Positions 36,001 through 45,589 of a stretch of DNA of 64,000 nucleotides are shown one piece after another. The DNA comes from Brachypterus glaber. Lineage: Eukaryota > Arthropoda > Insecta > Coleoptera > Kateretidae. Position 1 is the stretch's first letter. Each line of letters opens with the position of its first letter. The position numbers were made by a program, and so were the translations under genes. The stretch is taken from the NCBI GenBank assembly GCA_958510825.1, contig OY294051.1:992001-1056000 (forward strand), in the 5' to 3' direction. The notes under the pieces were generated by a model that was not told the origin of the DNA, ran no database searches, and saw only the letters and a program-made list of their open reading frames with translations.

Positions 36001-38226
36001 AAGTTTGACGTTCATCATGAAATGTTACCCTTAATCGTATTAAGGGTAACATTGGAATGTCCCTTTCTAAAAAAAATCAAAACATTGTTTTTTGTTGGAA
36101 AAAATAAAAAAAGTTTAATAGAACTGCTGCAAAAAAAAATCTTAAACTTTTTTTTTTCGAAAAACAAAAAACAAATTATAAAGTTTTATTTTCAAAAAAT
36201 CCATCATTAAAAAACTAAATATTTTTGGAAAAAATAGTTTTAACCCTTATTTTACCCCACTTACACTACAAAAAAACGTTATAATATACATAAATCTAAT
36301 GTTAGTCACCTGACTAAATTCTAACCTTTTTCTAACGTTAGAAATTAACATAAATCTAACCTTAATATAACTTTAAATATTTTTGTACTTTAATACGTAA
36401 AATAAAGTAAAAAAATACTTATTGTAGCTATCTTTTGTATCAGCTACCTAAATCCAAACTTAAAACAATGATTCAAAATATTGGCACAAATTCTCTCCAT
36501 TTACTCAAAAACTAAGTAAGTCAGAAAAAAGTTTCTTAAAGTATTTTGCAGAGAATTTTATAAGGTTTCTTTTTTATAATAACTGATTTTTCAGAAAAAT
36601 GGACTGTTTAGAAGTTACTTGCAAAAAACTAAAATTAAAATCAAGATGGCGCGCCATGGCGGCGCGAGCTCACCCTCAATTGATGGGGATTTTTAATACG
36701 ATTATCAGGAAGGTCTTAAGTTTAGACTCTAAACTATAGAAAAACGTTAGGTGCCTAACGTTAGAATAACGTTTAACTAACGTTTGGTAAAACTTCTAAC
36801 GTTATTCTAATGTTAGACGCAAACGTTAGGCATCTAACATTTAAACCACATTCAACTAACGTTAGGTCAAGTCGTTTTAACGTTATTTTCCCCAGGCTAC
36901 TTACCCATTTCATTGGCTTCTTTAATCATTTTCTCAACCTCTGCGGTAACGGCCTTTACGGCATCTTCTTCCTGCAACCCTATCTCCTCGCTGTCGTCCA
37001 GTTCATCCAAATCGATGTCCTTGAAAATGAAGGGCCGGACTGTACGCAATTCGATCGGGGTCATTTGGAATTCTTTTTTGTTGATTTTTAGTAGGCCGAT
37101 TTGCTTTTTTATGGCCTCGCCTTCGGCCAAAGAAGTGGCAACGGAGCTTCCTAAATAAATTAAAAAAAACTGGTCCAAACAAAATGATACAGGGGAAGTA
37201 TACTTCCCCTGGGCCTATAGGCCTAGGATTAAGATCAAAATCGAAAGTCCCTCCTACTCTGAGATATTTTCCCCCCAAGATTAAATAGAAAAATTATTTT
37301 TTTTTTTGATAACTTTTTTAGCCAAAAATTTTATATGAACTTGTGGCATTATTTTGATGAGATCTGATTACCCCTAAGAGATTTTGGAAACATTCTGGGG
37401 TTTTTGAGGTCGCTGAAATTGAATCAACAAAAATAGTTATTTATGGAACTAGTGGGTAAAGTAAGATATTGCCCATGAGAAAATTAACCTGCGAGGCGTC
37501 AGCCAAGCAGGTTAATTTTCGAGAGGGCAATATCGGTTTACCCATGAGTGCCATACAAGGTTTTATCCAATAAATAGCTTAGGAATTCATATGTTTATTA
37601 AAAATTTTAATGACATTTACAAGAAAATAATTTGACAAGTGACAGTTGAGTGGGTAAAATAAATAATTATTCACTCAATAAAGTAAAAGCCATGCGGGGG
37701 TTATTATTGAGTTCATCTATTTAAAATAAAGCTGGTAATTGTCTTATTATCTGTATGTATTGGATAAAACCTTTTTTTTTGCATTATTTTGTAAAAAAAA
37801 TACAAACCAGGTTGACAAATGTAAACTCCATTTTCTCTCAGCTCCGGAATGATCCTACAGTCGTGCTCGTGGCCCCAAATCACCAGGTCCAAAAACGAAG
37901 GCAAAGTGTCATCTGGTATAAAATTTTTCACCCCTCTGACTGCTCTGTTTTGGTGCCAGACTAGTAGCTGGAACCATTCATCTGTGTCTGGAGCCGACAT
38001 TATAGTTACCTATAATACCAATGTAATAAGTAACTTTAAAATTTAATATTTAATTTTACATTTTTATATGTAATTTTACATTTTTATATGTGATTTTACA
38101 TTTAAATATGTAATTTTACATTGTATGCATAAGTAAATACGTAAATTTACAGTTATTTTTTTGTGTAGTTTTAATTTTACATTATATCTGTAAATATACA
38201 GTTTATAAACTGAAGTACACATGTAA

Positions 38227-38280
<54 letters not shown>

Positions 38281-40318
38281 AAACAGTAATTGAAGTTTTT
38301 TACTGTAATTTTACATTAAATAAGTAAAATTAATATTAACAATATTTTTTTTGTAATTTCTCATGTAAAAAGTTATGTAATTTTACAGTAAATATGTTAA
38401 GTTACTGTAAATTTATAGTATTTATTGAAAAAGTATTTTCTGAAAAAAAAAAACTATTAGGCAACGTTCAAGTATTACGTAACGCAAAATGTCCCAAAAT
38501 TCATACACTTCATACCTCGGTTTTCGCGTTATTCAATGCTGTAGAGATTTCATATTTTGGCTACCCTCCTAACACACCCCCATAATAGGAGGGGTAGCCG
38601 AAATATAAAATCTCTATAATCTATAATAACGCGAGAACCGGGGTATGAAGTGTATGAATTTTGGTACAATTTGCGTTACGTAATACTTGAACTTTCCCTT
38701 ACTTTTCCATCAATAAACAGCCTTCCCAACTTTTCATCCTTGACATGGGACAACCCATACAGTGCCAACCTAGATTCGCCTTTTTTCAGTAAAATCGGCT
38801 CAACATCAATTTTGGACAGGTCTGTAATCCGCCCGAAATAATTTATCAGGCCTGTACTCGACATCAAATCCATGGCTGAAGTTTGGGTAGGCCCGGTGGG
38901 GTCATCATGGTTGCCATGGATGGAAAAAACAGGGATGGCCACATTGAGATTTTCATCTTCATAGTTGACCTGTTGGCTTGCGTTGTGACGAAAAACTGAA
39001 GAAGGGTTGGAGAGGAACTCTATTTGTACTGCCCTTTCACCTAAACAATACCTGTAAATAAACACAAAGTTTTTGTCAAAAAATATAGTTGTTTAAATGC
39101 AAGTCCATTGCTCAAAGAGGTTTATTTTTTTTTAAGATTTCCTTGTTCCAAACCGATTTTTACAAAAAATAATCACGGATATGAAGTTTGTGAGTCACAA
39201 ATTGTGACTCAAAGTATTCTTGAGTTATTAAGGTGAAGACAGACTAATATACAGACAGATTTTTTTTCCTCGGAAATCACTTTTTTTGCATGTAAAACTT
39301 TGAGAAACATAAAAAAAGCAATAATTTTTTTTTTAACAAATGCCAGACCTTAGAGAAAGTAAAAAAGAAAAATAATTACTTTTTTAACAAGTCAATACAT
39401 CTTCTTATACAGTACACACTAGGATTGGTATCATGGAATAGGTCACCTCCCAGCACAACAAAATCTATGTTCATTTTATCAGAAGCTGCAGTTTCCAAAA
39501 TTTCTTGAAAGGTTCGAAAACTGTCATCACCTAAAATATAATTTACTAAAAAATTTAAAACACAACAATATATTTTACTATTAACCTACTGTAAATTATA
39601 ATGCACTAAATTTAATGTAAAATAACAGTAACTTCACTGTAAATTTACACAAAAAATTGCTCGAAGTTAATTGTAAAATTACACTAAATTAAAAAGATTT
39701 TTCCACGCTTCAGGGATTTACAATAAAATAGTTGTACTTTTACATACATTTTTCTGGGGGATTTCTATTTTGCGGAATACGTATTATTTAGCGGAACGGG
39801 TACTTTAATTTATCCGATCGGGTTTAAATTTTGTATGTTGACTTTAGGGACCCTCATGCACCCCCTTTTAAAATTTCACCCCCATCGGGCAAAATTTAAG
39901 GCTGGTTTTCGCCTGCGAAACGTTTTTTTTCTGCGGAACGGTAAAAACGGGTACTTTATATTATTCGATCGGGCTGAAATTTTGTATATTGATTTAGCCC
40001 GATTGGATAATTTAAAGTACTCGTTTTTTACCGTTCCGCAGAAAAAAAAACGTTTCGCAGGCGAAGGGGTGCAGGAAGGTCCGTAAAGTCAGCATACAAA
40101 ATTTCAGCCCAATTGAATAATTTAAAGTACCCGTTCCGCAGCTTTCCACTAAATAATACGTATTCCGCATTTTAGATGGACCCATTTTACTGTAAATTAG
40201 TTGTTTTAATACCTCTTATTGGATCTTTTTCCATATATCCCAAATGAATATCTGTAGCAACCAAAATACGAAAAGTATTTTCATCGTCAGGATTTATAGA
40301 AGAAGACTCCGAAGACAT
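33071..40318 (-). CDS. MRE11: MRE11 double-strand-break repair nuclease, 584 aa
   Basis: MRE11 is the nuclease of the MRE11-RAD50-NBS1 complex that senses and resects DNA double-strand breaks. Nine exons join in phase: 40318-40213, 39530-39380, 39051-38703, 38009-37808, 37150-36905, 36066-35861, 35015-34864, 34002-33882 and 33292-33071 (1755 bp including stop). The phosphoesterase motifs are intact: D23-I-H25, GGD65, GNHD (132-135), H221 and GHEH (248-251), so the enzyme should be active. The capping/RAD50-binding region follows ([29 protein letters not shown]). Exon 9 encodes an acidic DDDDD patch, then a Gly/Arg-rich tail ([17 protein letters not shown]) like the methylated GAR motif of vertebrate MRE11. 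The length is shorter than the human 708 aa. The introns are almost wholly mobile DNA. The gene is head-to-head with NPRL2, 404 bp between start codons. A candidate AATAAA on the minus strand lies at 32895-32900. Confidence 0.96.
33457..33846 (+). mobile_element. Family B element, copy b, 3'-truncated
   Basis: Contains the 5' ~390 bp of family B (AAACTAGATGAAACGTTGCA to the TTTACCCCCTTACC region) and lacks the microsatellite and terminal palindrome. It lies in MRE11 intron 8. Confidence 0.8.
34138..34842 (+). mobile_element. Family B element, copy c (diverged, full length)
   Basis: Full-length but diverged copy with a (GACA)n run (about 34681-34707) and the terminal AGTGCCGATGT palindrome, in MRE11 intron 7. 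It ends about 22 bp from the exon 7 donor. Confidence 0.8.
35393..35790 (+). mobile_element. Family B element, copy d, 3'-truncated
   Basis: Begins AACCAGCTGAACAAGCACC like copy c, then matches the 5' half of family B before losing similarity, in MRE11 intron 6. Copies c and d share features not in copies a, e and g, so they are a subfamily. Confidence 0.7.
36280..36896. mobile_element. Motif-array region (CTAACGTTAG) in MRE11 intron 5
   Basis: CTAACGTTAG and partial forms (TAACGTTAGAA, AACGTTAGG) are clustered at 36290-36370 and again at 36740-36890, with ~370 bp of other DNA between. The right end TTTTCCCCAGG lies about 9 bp inside the intron from the exon 5 donor. The layout resembles the elements at 43335 and 62342, but the middle part does not match them by eye. 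Confidence 0.55.
37438..37768 (-). mobile_element. Family A hairpin-ended element, copy c
   Basis: Reverse-oriented copy filling half of MRE11 intron 4. It ends about 40 bp inside the intron from the exon 4 donor. Confidence 0.85.
38015..38430. repeat. TGTAATTTTACA motif array in MRE11 intron 3
   Basis: At least ten TGTAATTTTACA-like or GTAAATTTACA-like palindromic motifs lie in 400 bp, interrupted by an (ATT)n microsatellite at 38227-38279. The same motif type clusters at 39590-39740 in intron 1 of the same gene. Confidence 0.65.
38227..38279. repeat. (ATT)n microsatellite
   Basis: About 17 perfect ATT triplets within the motif array of MRE11 intron 3. Confidence 0.97.
38460..38698. mobile_element. 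GTTCAAGTATTACGTAA-type MITE, copy 2, abutting a splice donor
   Basis: A 239-bp inverted-repeat element with ends GGCAACGTTCAAGTATTACG and its complement, flanked by TTA on both sides (38457-38459 and 38699-38701). TTA duplications suggest the PIF/Harbinger group. Nearly the whole element is one hairpin. It sits directly after the MRE11 exon 3 donor. Confidence 0.88.
39590..39740. repeat. TGTAAATTTACA motif cluster in MRE11 intron 1
   Basis: Motifs such as CTGTAAATTTACAC and TTGTAAAATTACACT recur here, with one more (TTACTGTAAATTAG) at 40187, beyond the hairpin element at 39767-40174, which suggests that element inserted into the array. Confidence 0.5.
39767..40174. mobile_element. Compound hairpin element in MRE11 intron 1
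   Basis: Outer arms TGCGGAATACGTATTATTTA and complement enclose inner arms built from CGTTCCGCAGAAAAAAAA, CGATCGGGCTGAAATTTTGT and CGCCTGCGAAACG, each appearing several times in both orientations. The element can fold as nested hairpins. Confidence 0.75.
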
Positions 40319-40722
40319 TTTTAAACAATTTTTGACCTTGGTTTAAAATTTAATTTCTACCAAAATAAATCACACAAACACCCTTCCTGCGGTATATTTC
40401 GCGGCGAAATTAGAAATTTGAGGTTATGAAGGTCCAAAATTCATAATAAATTAAAATGAAAATGATTACGAAAAAACAATCAAGTTAATTTATTTCTATT
40501 ATAATTAGACTTTAATAGTTACATTACATAGATTTTGCTTGTTTTTTATAAAATATTTGCTCTAAATTTAACGAATTTCAGTGAGAAACAAAGTTACGTG
40601 TTTAAAATTCATACAAAATTATGAATATTATTCATCTGACGTGTTTTCATTATAAAACAGCTGTTTTTATGCATTTATTAGTTTTTAATTTATAATATGA
40701 GTGAATTTTTATCAATTTAATC
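40319..40722. promoter_or_regulatory. Divergent promoter region, MRE11 and NPRL2
   Basis: These 404 bp separate the MRE11 and NPRL2 start codons, so both 5' UTRs and core promoters must fit here. The interval is free of recognisable repeats although both genes' introns are not all so clean. It includes a small GC-richer patch (TTCGCGGCGAAA near 40400). Shared bidirectional promoter inferred from geometry. Confidence 0.55.
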
Positions 40723-42849
40723 ATGAATCTTACAAACGGTCTTATAAAAACTCCAGGGCAAAGTACTGAAAAAGAAGGCCCTATTAGATGTATATTTTTC
40801 TGTGAATTTCATCATACAGCCGGTCCAATAATATCTTGTCAAGTAAGTTAAATTAAAGTATAATTAAAAAAACATGTTCATTTAAATAATTACTTTAGGT
40901 TCCAGAAAATTATATTTCGAAAGAACTGTTTGATAGTATTAGTGTTTATATTATTACGAAAGCTGAACTACAAAGAAGCACAATCACTGTGTAAGTATTT
41001 TATATGTAAAAACAATTCGTTTATCTAAAAGCCTTTAATTTTTGCGAACTCGATAAGTTTTTTTATTAACGTTAACACTTTCACACAAACACAAACTTCT
41101 TGCAGGAAACTTAACTTGAGTTCTCGGCTGAGATTTCGTTAAATTAAGTGTTAAATGAAGGACCTAAAGTAAACTAATTTTTGGCAATTTTTTTTTATAG
41201 AACATTACAAGACTACAAAATACTAGGCTTTCCAGTAAAAATCAAGGACAAAAAGTATAAAAGAAACGAGTTTTTGTTTAATCTCTGTTTTGTTTGTGAC
41301 AGTGATGCCAGAACAGTTCATTACGAGCCAGTAGTTACCAAATTATCCGACTATTTACTAGCCATGGAAATTGAAAATTCTTGCTTGTCAGGTGGGCAAG
41401 CCACTGAAAAACTTACGCCAATCCTGAAAGAAGTTTTGGAAGAACTGAATACAAAAGGTAAAGTAAATAATTATTTTGGCTGTAAAAATACTATTCAGTT
41501 TTTTTTTTAACAAATTTAATTTTTTGAAATTGTTTTTAGGTGAGTGTGCATTAACAGAAGGAATGACTGTTACACATTTAAAAGTTTGCCGGATTAGGAG
41601 TGACCCTGCTCCAGTTGCTGATCACCAAGTTCCAGTTTTCATCAAGGAACTGCCTCCTCAACAGTGGGACCTAACAACTCAACAGGTTAAGAGCCTTTTT
41701 TCCAAAAAATTTAAGGACTCCTGAAATTTCTGTATGATTTCTAAGATTTTCGTGATTTCTGTAGATTCTTGAGATTTTCGGGATATAACAAAAGATTTTT
41801 GAGATTTTTGTTGAGATAATATACAATATAATATAATTCGGAATTTTTTAGAGATTATGATTTTAGGTAACCCCATATATTGACGGTTTCAACCACGTTG
41901 CCAGAATAGCCGCCCTATCAGACGTCGAAAATAACCTAGTCAAAGCCTGCGTGCAAAATCTTGTGTATTACGGTGTCGTTGCAATGGTACCCCTGTTTCA
42001 ATACGGAAATGTCTATTGCACCACTCCAAAATTGAAGAAATTGGCTCAAGATGCTGACTTACAGGTAAGCCGAAGTTGGTTTACTATCTATGATTAAACC
42101 TAGATATATTTTTTTAGAACAAATGACAATTAACTTTAGGGACAAAACAAAATGCAATAAACTTTAGGAAAGTCCAAACAAAAAAAAAATCATACAGACA
42201 TGATTGTTGCACCAAATTGTTCAGAATTTAGAGCTTAATTCAAAAATATCAATAACTAAAAACCGGAAATTGCCGACAAGAGGTCCCTTTTTTCTTTCCG
42301 CCTCACAAATATTGCAAGAGTGTGATATTTACCATTTTATATTTAATAATCTTGGTTTAAAGAAACTTAAATATTTAAGAGTTGAACTTTAGGGTTGTGT
42401 CTACCTTAATTTTGTAATTTTTTTTTGTTTATTTTCTCCCAAGTCATTTTATTATCAATGATTAACCCTAGATATGATTTTTACAGAGCAGATGCCTATA
42501 CTATGTTGCCAGATCTCAGCGCCAACCACCCAACCTCCGTGATGTATTCCGCATGTACGCCGCAATGACCCGGGGGACAACAATCAGGGACCTTTGTATG
42601 CGCTTCAACCCAGCAAATCTGCGCATAAACGAACGAAAACTGGCGCAATTCGGAGTTCTGGAGGGAATTATAAGAAGGGTGCACAAATACCCGGTTTTAC
42701 TGAGTGAACAAACAGATCTCCAGGACCTGCAGAAGTCGCTCTGTGGGGGAGCCAGTTTGGATGAGATTTGTTGTTCTACTGGAGTCAGTGCCCAACAGCT
42801 GGAAGACCAGTTGGAAAGGGACCATAATGTTGTTTTATTGTGGAAATAG
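40723..42849 (+). CDS. NPRL2: NPRL2, GATOR1 complex subunit, 391 aa
   Basis: Six exons join in phase: 40723-40842, 40899-40990, 41201-41457, 41540-41685, 41867-42064 and 42487-42849. NPRL2 is part of GATOR1 (with DEPDC5 and NPRL3), the GTPase-activating complex for Rag GTPases that turns down TORC1 at the lysosome when amino acids are scarce. Family landmarks seen: the N-terminal [18 protein letters not shown], the [18 protein letters not shown] stretch, [37 protein letters not shown], the RDLCMRFNP and ERKLAQFG segments, and the C-terminal LDEICCSTG plus terminal LLWK. The length is close to human NPRL2 (380 aa). An upstream ATG at 40697 reaches a stop after seven codons, so the ATG at 40723 is used. 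The coding sequence looks intact. The 3' end runs directly into an inverted-repeat element, which supplies the likely polyadenylation signal at 42990. Confidence 0.96.
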
Positions 42850-42989
42850 ACTTCATAGTTTTGATTAAAAATGGTATGCTGAGTGACACAACTACTTATC
42901 CAGCGATTTTGTCGAAAACTAAAAGAGATAATCAAGTTCTGCAAAAACCACCTTAAATGGGACAACAATATCTATAAAAAGTAGCCAAA

Positions 42990-42995
42990 AATAAA
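42990..42995 (+). terminator. NPRL2 polyadenylation signal candidate
   Basis: AATAAA lies 141 bp after the NPRL2 stop, inside the left arm of the inverted-repeat element starting near 42885. If used, the transcript's 3' end is supplied by mobile DNA. Confidence 0.5.
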
Positions 42996-43334
42996 ATCAC
43001 CCCTCAATCCCCTCCTCCAACTTACCCCTAACTTTATTGTTTTAAATAGCACCCTTATATTTTTTTTGCTTGTTTGGGATAGACCTTGAGCTCTCAAATA
43101 GAATGCTGTATTATACTTGTTATTTTAAGTTTTAAAAGTGGTAAAAAACCGGTTTTCCCGAAAACTTAAAGAGAATCAATTTCTGCAAAAAACACTTTAA
43201 ATAATAAAATAATGTCTATAAAAAGTAGCCCAAAATTAAATCCCCCCCTACATCACCTCTCACAACTTACTCCCAACTTTATAGATACTGTTGTCTTATT
43301 TAAATTGTCTTTTGCAGAAATTGATTATATCTTT

Positions 43335-44445
43335 CCCTGATAACACACTTCATCCTAAGAAGCTTTTTTAATCGTTCCCTTGAAAAGGTTCTTAGCATAA
43401 TGCTGTAAACATGCTAAGCATGTTCTTAAAAGGTGCACTGCTGTAGTAGCATAAGTGCTTCTACTCTAAACATTCTTAGCATGATTAGAGTATTTTGCTA
43501 AGAATATTCCCAATACATATTCTTAAAATATTCTAATGGGAATATTTTTAGAATAATGCTATAGTGCACATGCTAAGCATGATTAGAGTATTTTGCTAAG
43601 AATATGCTCAAATACATATTCTTAAAATATTCTAATGGGAATGTTTTTAGAATAGTAATATGGCGTTATATTATTTTAATTTTATTAGGTTAGAATTACA
43701 AATATTCTTAAAATTGTATACATAAGTTTTACCTAGTAGTAGAAATGGATGTATTTTTAGACATAAAGTCATTCTTATATAGTTTTAGACAAAAAATTAA
43801 AATTAATATTTTTTGAAGTGATAATTATTTACTATTTTTTTCTCTAAACATTGGATTTTTGTGTGGCGCATGATTTTTATGTTTGGTACAAAGTTTACTT
43901 TCACAGTAAAACTGCATATCCCATATGAATCTTACCTGATGGATGCTATATCTAAAGATTTTTATATACTTTAATTATTAGGTTTATCACAAAGATGTAA
44001 AAATTTTCGCCATGTCCAAATTTATGATATCACTCCATAAAAAGGATAGAGTATTATAAAATAAAATTGAAAGAAAGAGAAAAACTACATTAATGCAGAA
44101 TTCTGAAACGCCTAACTACTTTGTTTGCGCATGCGCAATATTCAATATTATTACTTAAATGCATCAAATTAGAATATTTTTAGAAGCATGCTAAGAATAT
44201 TCTTAAAAGTACATTTACCTACTTCTAAGAATATTCTTAACATGCTTCTTAAAACATTCTTATTTGATGCAGAGGCTTTTAAGAACCTTCTTAGGAACTC
44301 CCAGCATGATTAAAACGGTATCCTTTGCATTTCTTTAATCGTTCTTAGAATATCCTGAGCAAAATAGACATGCTTCTAAGAAGCATGCTGTACTTCCGGC
44401 TATTTATTTTAAGAATATTCTTAGAAGGTTTTGGTGCTATCAGGG
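43335..44445 (-). mobile_element. Motif-array element 1 (AAGAATATTCTTAG arrays)
   Basis: 1111 bp with ends CCCTGATAACAC / complement of GGTGCTATCAGGG. Both flanks are dense in GCTAAGCATG, AAGAATATTCTTAG and related motifs, including a ~105-bp unit repeated twice (43470-43535 and 43575-43640). The middle (about 43661-44130) matches, in reverse, the middle of the element 62342-63205. No coding frame. Flanked by TT on both sides. Confidence 0.8.
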
Positions 44446-45047
44446 TTTAGGTTTCGGGGAAATCTGCCCAGTATAGCTGAAATCAGGGGGTTGTTTTTAA
44501 ATGTTTTTTAATAATTCTCAACTTAAAAATAGCAAGTGTAATATACCATTGAATTCGCAAGCTCAAGGTCTGTCCAATACAACCAAAAAAATATAGGGGT
44601 GCTATTTAAAAAAAATAAAGTTAGGGGTAAGTTGAGGGGGGGGTTTTAGTTTTCGAGAAAATCGCTGGGTAAGTAGAGTATTACAAAATCAGTATGTAAC
44701 TTGAAAAAAAAAATATAATTCAAGCTCACTAAAAGCCATTTTATATACCATTTTATCGACTTGACAATAGAAAAAAAGTACTATCAATAGGAAAAAAAAC
44801 ATTGGGTTTCATATGGAATTCAAAAAACCCAAATGTGTGTTTAATACTAAGTAGAAAGTAGATAAAATTATTATTTTTTGTTTTGTTTTTTGTTATTCTT
44901 TAGTATTAATAAAATAGTCAATGTCTAAAATGGGTTTTATTAAAAAAATATATAAATCTTATAGTACTACAGTTCAATATTCAATATTTATGTCATTTGA
45001 GCATGAGTTATGCACATGTAATTTTTTTCTAGAAGTAAATAATTTCT

Positions 45048-45377
45048 TTTATCCAATACATCCAGATAATAAGACAATTACCAGCTTTATTTTAAATAGA
45101 TAAACTCAATAATAACCCCCGCATGGCTTTTACTTTATTGCGTGGATAATTATTTATTTTACCCACTCAACTGTCACTTGTCAAATTATTTTCTTGTAAA
45201 TGTCATTAAAATTTTTAATAAAAATATGAATTCCTAAGCTATTTATTGGATAAAACCTTGTATGGCACTCATGGGTAAACCGATATTGCCCTCTCGAAAA
45301 TTAACCTGCTTGGCTGACGCCTCGCAGGTTAATTTTCTCATGGGCAATATCTTACTTTACCCACTAGTACCATAAAT
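45048..45377 (+). mobile_element. Family A hairpin-ended element, copy d
   Basis: Full-length copy between the 3' ends of NPRL2 and NSE2, with the intact apex GGCTGACGCCTCGCAGG. Confidence 0.85.
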
Positions 45378-45461
45378 AAATTTTAACATGTTAACAAAAA
45401 CTACATTTTGGCTTGAAAATAATAAAATCCATATTTAAATGTTTTTAATAAAAAAATCAAT

Positions 45462-45467
45462 TTTATT
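45462..45467 (-). terminator. NSE2 polyadenylation signal candidate
   Basis: On the minus strand AATAAA occurs about 125 bp after the NSE2 stop codon, in plain AT-rich sequence. Confidence 0.45.
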
Positions 45468-45589
45468 TTAGTTTTTAATACTAGAAATTTTGAAATGAAT
45501 ATAAATTTACCGTTATATATCCTACTCTCAATGAAAAACGCTGTTTTTTTATATCACACATTTAGTTTTTCATTTAGTTATATTTACCC

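Larger units (their letters stand above)
42885..44695. mobile_element. Inverted-repeat element after NPRL2, split by a nested element
   Basis: The left part (ATCCAGCGATTTTGTCGAAAAC, TTACCCCTAACTTTATTG, AGACCTTGAGCTC) and its complement at 44455-44690 form arms. The left arm has a partly duplicated second unit (43138-43285). The motif-array element 43335-44445 interrupts the centre. The left arm starts about 36 bp after the NPRL2 stop, so it is part of that 3' UTR. Confidence 0.7.
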
